This document shows positions 15,807 through 24,360 of a stretch of 64,000 bases of DNA, piece by piece. A program made the position numbers and the translations under genes. The number at the start of each line of letters is the position of its first letter. Within the stretch, counting starts at the first letter, position 1. The DNA is from G963665495 sp963677785 (lineage in GTDB: Bacteria; Desulfobacterota; Desulfovibrionia; Desulfovibrionales; Desulfovibrionaceae). The stretch is from positions 434,001-498,000 of the forward strand of contig CAXXDH010000002.1 of assembly GCA_963677785.2 (NCBI GenBank), in the 5' to 3' direction. The notes under the pieces are model-generated. The model did not search any database. It was not told where the DNA came from and was given only the letters and a program-made list of their open reading frames with translations.

Positions 15807-17066
15807 TTGAGTTTCGTCAATGTAAACCATCTCAAGGAAGGCATGGTCCTTGCCGACGACCTGTTTGCGCCCAAAAATCGTTTTTTGCTCGCCAAAGGCA
15901 CGACGATTGAGGCCAAACACATTCGGATCATGAAGTCCTGGGGGGTGAACGAGGCCAATATCGTTGGAATCAGCCAGGCTGAAGCTGCGGCTGGCGCTGC
16001 ATCTTCTCTGGATCCGCAGGTCATTACCAATAGCAAGGAATACGTCGAAAAATTTTTCCTTGAAACGGACGACAGTCCTGAGATCACTGGGGAGCTCAAG
16101 CGTCTGAGCATGCTCCGGGCAGGGCAACTGCTGGGGGCGGGGCAGGAATTGCCGCAGCCCTGGGCCATTGATCCGCACCAGAAAAATGCCGACGTTTCTG
16201 TTGTAAAACACCCCAGAGGGACCTTTTCTGCCGGAGAATTGGTAAAACGCCAGATTCAGTTTATTTCCTTTCCGGATATTTATTACCGTATTGTTGATGT
16301 GCTCAATGATCCGCTGAGTTCCGCCTCGCACCTGGCCGGGGTCGTAAGTAAGGACCCCAGTCTTTCGACCAAATTGCTCAGGTTGGTCAACAGCCCTTTT
16401 TACGGGTTTCCGTCCAAAATCGGTTCCATAACAAGGGCCATCAGTCTGATTGGCTCGGCGGATCTGACGAATTTGGCGATAGGCATTTCCGTGGTCAACA
16501 GCTTCAAGATGATTCCTCCGGCCCTGATGGATGTAAAGGCCTTTTGGCGGCATTCCATCAGTTGCGGCGTGGCGGCGCGAACCCTTGCAGCGCAAAAGAT
16601 GGGATTGACCGAAGAACGTTTTTTTGTGGCCGGATTGATCCACGATATTGGACGGCTGGTGTTGATAAAAGAGTGCCCGGACGAATTCCGCAGTGCCATG
16701 AATTTGTCCCGGAAAGAACGGATTCCTTTGTACGTGGCGGAAAAAGAAGTTCTTGGTTTTGACCATGCCATGGTGGGCAGTTTGTTGATGAAGGATTGGC
16801 GTTTTCCATCCTCGCTTGAGCGTCCCATCCGCTTTCACCACATACCCAGTAAGGCCACCAGTTCTCTTGAACCTGCGATAATTCATGTGGCGGACATCAT
16901 GGCCATTATTCTGCACTTTGGCCAGGGAGGGGGCATGCTGGTACCGCCGCTGGATGCGGACGCTTGCGATATCTTGGGGATTACAAGCGGTTTGTTGGAG
17001 TATGTTTTCAGTCAGGCCGACAGACAACTCAACGAAATCCAGCGGATATTTCTGGGCGAGGATTAG
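15807..17066 (+). CDS. HDOD domain signalling protein
   Basis: A 419-residue protein with an N-terminal module of about 60 residues (KEGMVLADDLFAPKNRFLLA), common before HD-GYP/HDOD domains, and a large HDOD domain (about 150-400). HDOD landmarks are VVSKDPSLSTKLLRLVNSPF, SRx-like ITRAISLIGSADLTNLAIG and FVAGLIHDIGRLVLIKECPD, with HHIPS towards the end. HDOD proteins are regulatory relatives of HD phosphohydrolases, and catalysis is doubtful. The start is a TTG with a near-perfect GGAGGAGG site; an ATG at 15843 is the alternative. The next gene, a hybrid kinase, begins 4 bp after the stop, so both act in one pathway. Confidence 0.92.
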   Translation: MSFVNVNHLKEGMVLADDLFAPKNRFLLAKGTTIEAKHIRIMKSWGVNEANIVGISQAEAAAGAASSLDPQVITNSKEYVEKFFLETDDSPEITGELKRLSMLRAGQLLGAGQELPQPWAIDPHQKNADVSVVKHPRGTFSAGELVKRQIQFISFPDIYYRIVDVLNDPLSSASHLAGVVSKDPSLSTKLLRLVNSPFYGFPSKIGSITRAISLIGSADLTNLAIGISVVNSFKMIPPALMDVKAFWRHSISCGVAARTLAAQKMGLTEERFFVAGLIHDIGRLVLIKECPDEFRSAMNLSRKERIPLYVAEKEVLGFDHAMVGSLLMKDWRFPSSLERPIRFHHIPSKATSSLEPAIIHVADIMAIILHFGQGGGMLVPPLDADACDILGITSGLLEYVFSQADRQLNEIQRIFLGED

Positions 17067-17070
17067 AATC

Positions 17071-19716
17071 ATGAAGCATGATGATCGTGTGGAGCTGTTG
17101 GAGAAGAAAGTCGCCAGGCTGGCTGAAGAAAAAAATATCTATCTCAGTGCATTGGAGATGGCGACAACACTGGGAAATTTTGATCCAAAACTGAGTAAGT
17201 CGGAAAGACCCACCTCGATTTTTCGCGAAACCATTACTCGTGTACGTTCTTTGATCAGGTTCAAAGCCGTGGCCATTTACCTGGTGGATGACGATTCGAG
17301 TTTTTATCAGGAACTCTGCGAGCCAGCCTCGTTCGGTCCCTATATCGAGTCCGAGTCCGAGGTACTCATGGAAGACGGGACCTTTGCCTGGGCTCTTTAT
17401 CGAAACAAGCACTCCCTGACCTCCAGCAGCGACAGGCGCGAAACCATTTTGCTCCATTCCATAAGCACGGCTTCCCGCCCGTGGGGCATGCTCGTCGGAT
17501 TGATGGAGGCTGAGGACAAGGATGTTTATGATATTTCCTATCACCTCCTGACCAATATTTTGCTTTCTAGCGCGTATGCCATGGAAAGTTTCAGTTTGTA
17601 CCGGGAAATCAGCGACGCCAAGACCAATCTGGAGGGGCAGGTTGCGGAGCGGACCTCTGCCATCAGGCTTTCCAACGAGCAGCTGCGTTTGGAAATCACC
17701 GAGCGCGAGCGTGCGGAAGAAGCGCTGCGCAGCAGCAACAAGCGGTTGGCCGAGGTTCTGGGGCAGACGCGCGAGCTGGCTCGTGAGGCCGAAGTCGCCA
17801 ACCGTTCCAAAGGGGAATTTCTGGCGCGGATGAGCCATGAAATTCGTACGCCAATGAATACGATTCTGGGGATGGCGGAAATGCTCTGGGAAACCGGCCT
17901 GACTTCCAGCCAACGCGACTATGTAAGTAATTTTCGTTCCGCAGGAGAGATGCTACTGGATATTATCAATGATATCCTGGATTTTTCCAAAATTGAGGCC
18001 GGGCAGATCATTCTGGAGTCCGTACATTTCAACCTGCGCGAGGAAGTGGAAAATATTTGCAAGATGCTGGCCTTCCGGGCGCATGAAAAGGGATTGGAAG
18101 TTATTCTGGATATAGCGCCTGAAGTTCCTGAGCACGTATTGGGCGATCCCAACCGGTTGGGGCAGATTCTGGTGAATCTCGTAGGCAATTCGATCAAATT
18201 CACGGAACAAGGGGAAATAGTTCTGACCATTGCCATGGACGGTTCGTCACCCGAGGGGGTGAAGCTGTTGTTCAGCGTATCAGATACGGGTGTCGGCATT
18301 TCGGAGGACAAGCAGGGCAGTATTTTTGAGAGTTTTTCCCAAGCTGATTCTTCAACCACGCGGCAATACGGAGGGACCGGACTGGGGCTGGCGATTTCCA
18401 AAAGTCTTGTGGAGCGGATGGGGGGAACTATTTGGGTGGAAAGCTGCCAAGGTCAGGGCGCTACGTTTTATTTTTCCGCTGTCCTGCCGCTAGTGAGTTC
18501 TGCAGAGTCCGGCCGGGATGCCGACCTGGAAGGGAAAAGGGTCCTTCTGGTCGTCGGCAACGGTTCGCTGGCTACAGCCCTGGAGCATCTGCTCGAAAGT
18601 GAAGGCATATACTGCACTTCGGCAACGGACAGTGAGACGGCTTTGGCCTACATACGCGCTGCCACCCAAAAGGGCCAGAGTTATGACGTGCTGCTGGTGG
18701 ATTTTACGCTGCCTCCCTTGAACGGTCTGGACTGGCTGGCGAAATGCAATGGCGAATTTCCTGCCGCGCCTCCTGTAGTCATGCTTTTCAGTGTCGTCGC
18801 GGACGGCAAAGACAAGGCCGCTGCTCTCAAAGCAGGAGTCACCCGTTGTCTGACCAAACCAGTCAGAAAAAAAGAGGTGCTGAACGGTCTGCGTACGGCG
18901 CTGGATAGCAATTCCGGTACGGAAGTCGATGAAGGGATGGATTTTGAGACCCTTACCCTGCCGCCTCTGCAAATTCTCATGGCGGAAGATCATGCGGCCA
19001 ATCGCCGGGTGGTGGAGCTTTTTTTGATGGATTCTCCGGTGCTTCTGGAGATGGCCGTGAACGGCGAAGAGGCCGTTCGGATGTACAAAACGGGTGACTA
19101 CGACCTTGTGTTGATGGACATTGAAATGCCGCTGCTTGACGGCTATGAAGCCACCCGCCGTATCCGGTCCTGGGAAGAGGAGCATGGTTTGGATCCCGTC
19201 CCTATTGTGGCTTTGACCGCTCATGCGTTGCAGGAGCATCGCTTGCGCAGCAAAGAGGCCGGATGTTCGGGATTTTTGACCAAACCCATCAAAAAAAAGG
19301 TGCTCTATGAAGCCATTTCCGGTTGTATGGAGCCCGGTTTCGCCCCCGGATACAATCAGTACGACAAGGAAGTTCTTGCAAAGGATGCCCCGGGTATCAA
19401 CACGCCGGTTGACCCTGATTTGGTGGAGCCGCCCGAAGAGGTGGCCGAACTCATTCCCGAGTTTCTTTCATCCATGCGCGAAGACGTTAAAAATCTGCGT
19501 GAGGCCTTGTGGAAAGCGGATTTTTCAACGGTACGCAGAATAGGGCACAGCCACAAGGGAGTGGCTTTGGTGTACGGCTTCGTGCGTATCAGCGAAGCCG
19601 GACTGGTCTTGCAGCAGGCTGCGGAGCAGCAGGACGCTGCGGCGTGCGAACGGCTCATCGAGCAGCTGGCGGAATATCTGGACCACGTACGTATTGCCGG
19701 GTATCCGGCGCAATAA
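17071..19716 (+). CDS. Hybrid histidine kinase with GAF, two receivers and Hpt
   Basis: An 881-residue phosphorelay protein. Order: N-terminal coiled coil; GAF-like sensor (about 45-190); coiled coil; HisKA with His256 in MSHEIRTPMNT; HATPase (SVSDTGVGISEDKQ, GGTGLGLAISKSL); receiver 1 (about 487-605, Asp544); receiver 2 (about 630-750, Asp683 in LMDIEMPLLDG); and C-terminal Hpt with His826 in GHSHKG. Receiver 1 has LLVVGNG where two acidic Mg-binding residues are expected, so it may be non-phosphorylatable and structural. The ATG at 17071 follows the HDOD stop by 4 bp; an open frame further upstream overlaps HDOD and is not coding. The Hpt domain implies hand-off to an unseen response regulator. 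Confidence 0.95.
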   Translation: MKHDDRVELLEKKVARLAEEKNIYLSALEMATTLGNFDPKLSKSERPTSIFRETITRVRSLIRFKAVAIYLVDDDSSFYQELCEPASFGPYIESESEVLMEDGTFAWALYRNKHSLTSSSDRRETILLHSISTASRPWGMLVGLMEAEDKDVYDISYHLLTNILLSSAYAMESFSLYREISDAKTNLEGQVAERTSAIRLSNEQLRLEITERERAEEALRSSNKRLAEVLGQTRELAREAEVANRSKGEFLARMSHEIRTPMNTILGMAEMLWETGLTSSQRDYVSNFRSAGEMLLDIINDILDFSKIEAGQIILESVHFNLREEVENICKMLAFRAHEKGLEVILDIAPEVPEHVLGDPNRLGQILVNLVGNSIKFTEQGEIVLTIAMDGSSPEGVKLLFSVSDTGVGISEDKQGSIFESFSQADSSTTRQYGGTGLGLAISKSLVERMGGTIWVESCQGQGATFYFSAVLPLVSSAESGRDADLEGKRVLLVVGNGSLATALEHLLESEGIYCTSATDSETALAYIRAATQKGQSYDVLLVDFTLPPLNGLDWLAKCNGEFPAAPPVVMLFSVVADGKDKAAALKAGVTRCLTKPVRKKEVLNGLRTALDSNSGTEVDEGMDFETLTLPPLQILMAEDHAANRRVVELFLMDSPVLLEMAVNGEEAVRMYKTGDYDLVLMDIEMPLLDGYEATRRIRSWEEEHGLDPVPIVALTAHALQEHRLRSKEAGCSGFLTKPIKKKVLYEAISGCMEPGFAPGYNQYDKEVLAKDAPGINTPVDPDLVEPPEEVAELIPEFLSSMREDVKNLREALWKADFSTVRRIGHSHKGVALVYGFVRISEAGLVLQQAAEQQDAAACERLIEQLAEYLDHVRIAGYPAQ

Positions 19717-19744
19717 CCCCTTTTCCCTCGTTTTATTACGCCAC

Positions 19745-19774
19745 AAAAAAGGAGGACTCCCGAGAGAGTCCTCC
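19745..19774 (-). terminator. Rho-independent terminator of groESL
   Basis: GGAGGACTC / GAGTCCTCC form a 9-bp stem with a 6-nt loop, followed on the minus strand by six Ts. It lies 30 bp after the groEL stop and is also usable, more weakly, by the convergent kinase gene. Confidence 0.9.
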
Positions 19775-19803
19775 TTGGAATGCGTTGGTAAGGGGGGCGT
19801 TGT

Positions 19804-21450
19804 TTAGTACATGCCGCCCATGCCGCCCATGCCGCCCATTCCGCCGGGCATGGGGGGCATATCTTTTTTGGCTTCGGGCTTTTCAGCAATGGCAGCTTCA
19901 GTGGTCAGCAGCAGGGAAGCCACGCTGGCCGCGTTCTGCAGAGCGATACGGGTAACCTTTTTCGGGTCGATGACACCGGCCTTGATCAGGTCTTCGTATT
20001 CGCCGGTGGCGGCGTTGAAGCCTTCGCCGTCCTTGCCTTTCAGAACTTTTTCCAGAATGATGGCGCCTTCGAAACCAGCGTTGCAGGAGATCATCCGCAG
20101 GGGCTCTTCGCCGGCGCGGCGGATGATGGCGATGCCTGCGGCTTCGTCATCGTCGGCGGGCTTGATATCTTCCAGGATGCTCAGGCAACGCACCAGGGCG
20201 ACACCGCCGCCAGGAACAATGCCTTCTTCCACGGCAGCGCGGGTGGCGTTCAGAGCGTCTTCAACCCGGGCTTTCTTTTCCTTCATTTCGGTCTCGGTGG
20301 CAGCGCCGACATTGATAACGGCTACGCCGCCAACGATCTTGGCCAAGCGTTCCTGCAGCTTTTCACGGTCGTAGTCGCTGGTGGTGTCGTCGATCTGAGC
20401 GCGGATCTGCTTGATACGGGCTTTGATGTCGTCGCCGGAGCCAGCGCCGTCAACAACGGTGGTGTTCTCTTTGTCCACAACGATACGCTTGGCGGTGCCG
20501 AGGTCGTTGAGGGTAACGTTCTCGAGCTTGACGCCGAGATCTTCGGAAACAACCGTGCCGCCGGTGAGAATGGCGATGTCTTCGAGCATGGCCTTGCGGC
20601 GTTCGCCGAAGCCGGGAGCCTTGACAGCCACAACGGACAGGGTGCCGCGCAGTTTGTTGACAACCAGCGTGGCCAGGGCTTCGCCTTCAACATCTTCGGC
20701 GATGATCACCAGAGGCTTGCTCATTTTGGCAACCTGCTCGAGAACGGGCAGCAGGTCTTTCATGTTGGAAACTTTCTTTTCGTTGATGAGGATCAGGGGC
20801 TCGTCCAGCTCGCAGACCATCTTTTCAGTGTCGGTCACGAAGTAAGGAGAGAGGTAGCCGCGGTCGAACTGCATGCCTTCCACAACTTCCAGGCTGGTTT
20901 CGAGGCCTTTGGCTTCTTCAACCGTAATTACGCCTTCCTTGCCGACCTTGCTCATGGCGTCGGCAATGATGTTGCCGATGGTGGCGTCGTTGTTGGCAGA
21001 AATGGTACCGACCTGGGCAATTTCCTTCTGGTCGCGAGTGTCTTTGCTCAGCTTGGCCAATTCGGCGACGATGGTCTCAACAGCTTTGTCGATACCGCGT
21101 TTGATGGCCATGGGGTTGCGGCCGGCGGCTACGAGCTTGACGCCTTCGTTGAAAATGGACTGAGCCAGGATGGTGGCAGTGGTGGTGCCGTCACCGGCGA
21201 CGTCGCTTGTCTTGCTGGCGACTTCTTTGACCATCTGGGCGCCCATGTTTTCAAATTTATCTTCGAGCTCGATTTCCTTGGCAACGGTAACGCCATCTTT
21301 GGTGATGACGGGGGAGCCGAAGGATTTTTCGATAACGACGTTGCGGCCTTTGGGGCCGAGGGTAACTTTAACGGCATTGGCCAGCTTGTCTACGCCGCGC
21401 TGCAGGCGCTCACGGCATTTGGTATCAAAAAGAATTTCTTTAGCAGGCAT
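19804..21450 (-). CDS. groL: Chaperonin GroEL (60 kDa)
   Basis: A 548-residue canonical GroEL, an ATP-driven double-ring chaperonin folding cytosolic proteins with GroES. It includes the N-terminal KVTLGPKGRNVVIEKSFGSP, the ATP-site GDGTTTATILAQ, the apical-domain VEGMQFDRGYLSPYFVTD, and the equatorial AAVEEGIVPGGGVALVR. It ends in the flexible tail GGMGGMGGMGGMY. The ribosome site AAGGAGG precedes the ATG. It is downstream of groES after 60 bp in the classic groES-groEL operon controlled by the CIRCE site. Confidence 0.99.
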   Translation of the reverse strand: MPAKEILFDTKCRERLQRGVDKLANAVKVTLGPKGRNVVIEKSFGSPVITKDGVTVAKEIELEDKFENMGAQMVKEVASKTSDVAGDGTTTATILAQSIFNEGVKLVAAGRNPMAIKRGIDKAVETIVAELAKLSKDTRDQKEIAQVGTISANNDATIGNIIADAMSKVGKEGVITVEEAKGLETSLEVVEGMQFDRGYLSPYFVTDTEKMVCELDEPLILINEKKVSNMKDLLPVLEQVAKMSKPLVIIAEDVEGEALATLVVNKLRGTLSVVAVKAPGFGERRKAMLEDIAILTGGTVVSEDLGVKLENVTLNDLGTAKRIVVDKENTTVVDGAGSGDDIKARIKQIRAQIDDTTSDYDREKLQERLAKIVGGVAVINVGAATETEMKEKKARVEDALNATRAAVEEGIVPGGGVALVRCLSILEDIKPADDDEAAGIAIIRRAGEEPLRMISCNAGFEGAIILEKVLKGKDGEGFNAATGEYEDLIKAGVIDPKKVTRIALQNAASVASLLLTTEAAIAEKPEAKKDMPPMPGGMGGMGGMGGMY

Positions 21451-21510
21451 TATTTGGGCCTCCTTGCGTAAGTATCTTTAATATAGGTGATCAAAAAAGG
21501 TGAAAAGGAA

Positions 21511-21798
21511 TTATTCAATGATGGCCAGGATGTCGTCCTCACGCATGACGAGGAACTCTTCACCATCGATTTTGATCTCGGTGCCGGCGTACTTGTTGAA
21601 CAGAACGGTGTCGCCAACCTTGACGTTCATGGCAATAATTTTGCCATCATCGGCGGCCTTACCGGGGCCAACCGCAGTCACTTCACCACGCTGGGGTTTT
21701 TCTTTGGCGGTTTCGGGAATAATGATACCACCCTGGGTCTTTTCTTCGCTTTCAAGGCGCTTGACCATTACGCGGTCAGACAGCGGCTTCAGGTTCAT
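21511..21798 (-). CDS. groS: Co-chaperonin GroES (10 kDa)
   Basis: A 95-residue GroES lid protein for GroEL. It starts MNLKPLSDRVMVKRLESEEK and has the mobile loop EEKTQGGIIIPETAKEKPQ that docks on GroEL, and the usual VGDTVLFNKYAGTEI core. A strong GGAGGAG ribosome site precedes the ATG. It is first in the operon, with CIRCE 31 bp upstream. Confidence 0.99.
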   Translation of the reverse strand: MNLKPLSDRVMVKRLESEEKTQGGIIIPETAKEKPQRGEVTAVGPGKAADDGKIIAMNVKVGDTVLFNKYAGTEIKIDGEEFLVMREDDILAIIE

Positions 21799-21828
21799 AA
21801 TGACTCCTCCGTAAGGTTTTTTTTACTG

Positions 21829-21855
21829 TTAGCACTCGCCATTGAAGAGTGCTAG
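21829..21855. promoter_or_regulatory. CIRCE element (HrcA operator)
   Basis: TTAGCACTC-N9-GAGTGCTAG matches the CIRCE consensus TTAGCACTC-N9-GAGTGCTAA with one mismatch in the last base. It lies between the groES promoter and start codon, so heat-shock control by an HrcA repressor (not in this window) is expected. Confidence 0.95.
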
Positions 21856-21871
21856 TGCTCATGTCGAGGCG

Positions 21872-21899
21872 AATATACACATTTTCTTCTTGAAGGCAA
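21872..21899 (-). promoter_or_regulatory. Sigma-70 promoter for groESL
   Basis: On the minus strand TTGCCT (-35) and TATATT (-10) are separated by 16 bp. The predicted start is just upstream of CIRCE, so the operator sits in the transcribed leader. Confidence 0.6.
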
Positions 21900-22177
21900 G
21901 TCTTTTTTGTTTCAGATCAAACGAAAAATTCTCTGGCATTCAATGACTAAAATGAAATCCCTTCATCTTGCTCAAAAAACAGAAATCGTGACCGGCAGGT
22001 CGGACAGTCGGGCTCGCAGCAGCGGCAGGTGCGCTCCTCAGTAACGCCCGCTCAGGAGAATGAATAATGTCTTTGTTTCGGCTGGCAAGGGGCAACACGC
22101 TTTTTTTTAAAAAAAGATCCTTTTTCCCAGCTCCCGTAGGCAGGTAGTCTGTTTTATTTCGAAGTCTGCAAGTGATG
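21900..22177. other. Gene-free region between groESL promoter and marR-type promoter
   Basis: About 280 bp with no coding signal on either strand. A TTTTTTTTAAAAAAAAG tract lies near 22100-22117. Nothing else recognised. Confidence 0.4.
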
Positions 22178-22204
22178 TTGACTTTAGTGTATAGGTACTA
22201 TACG
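22178..22204 (+). promoter_or_regulatory. Promoter with palindromic operator 1 of the MarR regulator
   Basis: TTGACT (22178-22183) and TATACG (22199-22204) are 15 bp apart. The palindrome GTATAG-GTA-CTATAC (22189-22203) covers the spacer and -10. The predicted transcription start is within about 2 nt of the ATG at 22213, which explains the absence of a ribosome site (leaderless mRNA). Confidence 0.65.
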
Positions 22205-22212
22205 CACAACCC

Positions 22213-22662
22213 ATGATTATCTCGACCAAACAAGATCGAAAGATCAGCTACATGCTTTTAGGCCTCTCCTGGAAGCTATTTGACGAGAACCGGGAGGAAA
22301 ATTTTTACGGTACGGATGCCCTGTTGTATGAAGCGGAAATCCACATGATCATGTTTATCAAGGATTTTCCAGGTCTGCATGTATCGGCTTTGGCCGAAAA
22401 AATTGGCGTTACCAAAGGAGCCGTTTCGCAAACGGTCATGAAACTGGTGCGCAAGGGCATGGTGGAAAAGGTCAAGGATCCGCAAAATCATTCCCGAATT
22501 CTCCTGCAGCTGACTTCTAAAGGAGAAATTGCTTACTTTGAACATAAAAAATACCACCAGGAATTCGACCGGATGGTGGATACACTCATGGCAGATGCTT
22601 CAGATGATCAAATCGATTTTTTAAAAAAATTTCTTAACGATCTGGAGCAAAAAATCGGCTGA
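22213..22662 (+). CDS. MarR-family transcriptional regulator
   Basis: A 149-residue MarR-type winged helix repressor. The recognition region is LHVSALAEKIGVTKGAVSQT, followed by the wing segment GMVEKVKDPQNHSRILLQLT and the C-terminal dimer helix DDQIDFLKKFLNDLEQKIG. There is no Shine-Dalgarno sequence, and the start lies right after the predicted -10/operator, consistent with leaderless translation. A later ATG at 22252 would remove the first helix. Two near-identical palindromes, one before this gene and one before the downstream exporter, suggest autoregulation and control of the exporter, which is now a pseudogene. It most likely responded to a small toxic ligand. Confidence 0.93.
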   Translation: MIISTKQDRKISYMLLGLSWKLFDENREENFYGTDALLYEAEIHMIMFIKDFPGLHVSALAEKIGVTKGAVSQTVMKLVRKGMVEKVKDPQNHSRILLQLTSKGEIAYFEHKKYHQEFDRMVDTLMADASDDQIDFLKKFLNDLEQKIG

Positions 22663-22677
22663 GGAAGTAAATAAAAT

Positions 22678-22705
22678 TTGCAGCAAGCGTATAGATACTA
22701 TACGC
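22678..22705 (+). promoter_or_regulatory. Promoter with palindromic operator 2 before the MATE pseudogene
   Basis: TTGCAG (22678-22683) and TATACG (22699-22704), again 15 bp apart. The palindrome GCGTATAG-ATA-CTATACGC (22687-22705) is perfect over 8 bp per arm and has the same position relative to the -10 as operator 1. Confidence 0.65.
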
Positions 22706-22734
22706 CTTAATATACCAGGTATATGTGAGGAAAT

Positions 22735-24091
22735 ATGAAAACAAATCAAGAAAAGTTTGCAATAATGCGCGATGGCAGCATTCCAGTAGCATTGCTGAAG
22801 CTCTCAGTGCCGGCCATCATAGGTATGTTGATAAATGCGCTATATAACGTAGTTGATGCCTATTTCGTGGGGGGACTTGGGACAAACCAGGTAGGGGCGG
22901 TGTCCGTCAGTTTTCCTCTTGTGCAAATTGTCATCGGAATTGGCTTGACGTTCGGCTGCTGCGCAGGTGCCTGTATTTCATGGCAATTGGGGTAAGGAGA
23001 TTTTTCAAGCGCGCACACGACCGCTTCCAGCGCTTTGTTCGGAGCGTTGCTTGCCGGCGTGCCGTGTTTTATCGTGATTTATTTGTGTCCGGACGCAGTG
23101 CTGCGTCTGATGGGAGCGACAGATACCAATTTGCCCTATGCCAGAAGTACTGTTAGATTTACTTGGCCATCGCGACGTTACACATTTTTTGTATCGCCAT
23201 GAATAATATTGTGATTTCAGAAGGCGCCGCAAAAATGACCATGGCTGCCATGCTGCTAGGGGTGGGCTAAATGTCATATTGGATGCGCTTTGTATTTACA
23301 CCATGGGTTGGGGCATCAAGGGGGCCGCCATCGCCACGGTTATTTCTCAAGGAATTATAGCTATCGTCTATATTTGGTTTGTTGTCGGCAAGCGAAGTAG
23401 TCTGCATATTTTTCTCATGTATATTTCACGTCATTTTTATATTCATAAGAGTATAGTTAAACTTGGAATTCTTGTATTTCTTTTGCAATTTCTTGCAGGA
23501 GTTGCAATGAGCCTGACGAATATCGCTGCCAGCGCTTGTTGAGATTGTGCAGTTGCTGCAATGGGCATAGAATTCAGAATAATTGCTTTGGATTCTTATG
23601 TCATCTATGGCTATGTTAAAGGTTTTCAATCTGTTGCAGGATACAATTATGGATCTGGAAATTATAAACGTCTTATGAAGCTATATCAGTATCATTGCGT
23701 TGGTCTGTAGCTTACAGTATTATAATTACAATACTTCTTCTGTCTTTGTCAAAAGCGATAATGAGGTTGTTCAGCGAGGATGATGCTTCTCTGATTGAAT
23801 TTGGGAGCTATGCTTTACGTGTGAATGTTATAGCTTTTATTTTTTTGTTATAGTTATGTTATATTCGACACTATTTCTGTCAATTGAAAAAGCAAAACAA
23901 GGTGATTTCTCAGTATTACAAGAAATGGTATTTTTTTTATTCCCTGTATCTTTTTGCTTCCAGCATTTTTTGGATTGGATGGGGTTGTATATGCCCAGCC
24001 TTTTGCTGATGTATTTGCCTTTTTTCTTACAGTATATTTTGCAGTTTCTTTTTCAAGAAAACTTAAGATGCAAATTATTGAAAAACAGTAA
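22735..24091 (+). pseudogene. MATE-family efflux transporter, degraded by frameshifts
   Basis: MATE (Na+ or H+ coupled multidrug exporter) fragments follow in the right order but in changing frames. The first is intact to about 22995 (LSVPAIIGMLINALYNVVDA, VSFPLVQIVIGIGLTFGCCA). Then come a piece with CPDAVLRLMGATDTNLPYAR, then LNVILDALCIYTMGWGIKGA from about 23270, then VKGFQSVAGYNYGSGNYKR near 23610-23670, and finally YSTLFLSIEKAKQGD and GLDGVVYAQPFADVFAFFL, ending at a TAA near 24091. At least five frame changes or stops are needed, so it cannot make a full protein. The 5' end keeps a good ribosome site and operator 2. Base composition drops to AT-rich in the 3' half. Confidence 0.88.
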
Positions 24092-24263
24092 TGAACCTCT
24101 GTTTGATCCAACATGAGGAGTAATTGAGAGTAAGCAAGGAACAAATATTTCAACGGCGCAGCGATGTGCAACAAAGGCGTTTTATCCCTGCCTATCGTTA
24201 TTTTTTGAACGCTGCTACATTTCGTTAAATGTCAAAAAGAAGTACCATAAATCATACTCTTTC

Positions 24264-24291
24264 TTGACATAACCTGAAAGATAATTGTATT
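24264..24291 (+). promoter_or_regulatory. Possible sigma-70 promoter for the RND operon
   Basis: TTGACA (24264-24269), 16-bp spacer, TGTATT (24286-24291), about 70 bp upstream of the adaptor ATG. Perfect -35, weak -10. Confidence 0.45.
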
Positions 24292-24360
24292 TACGCTAAC
24301 TTAATATGAACTAAATCTTTCTCTTATATCTTTTAGAAAAAACAGGGGTTTATTTCACAA

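Noticed and set aside
15786..17072. 428-residue minus-strand open frame opposite the HDOD gene
   Set aside because: Shadow of the HDOD gene; no ribosome site or recognisable motif.
22992..24091. MATE gene stops considered as programmed frameshifts or selenocysteine codons
   Set aside because: Many different indels and stop types (TAA, TAG, TGA) and decaying composition; simple pseudogene.
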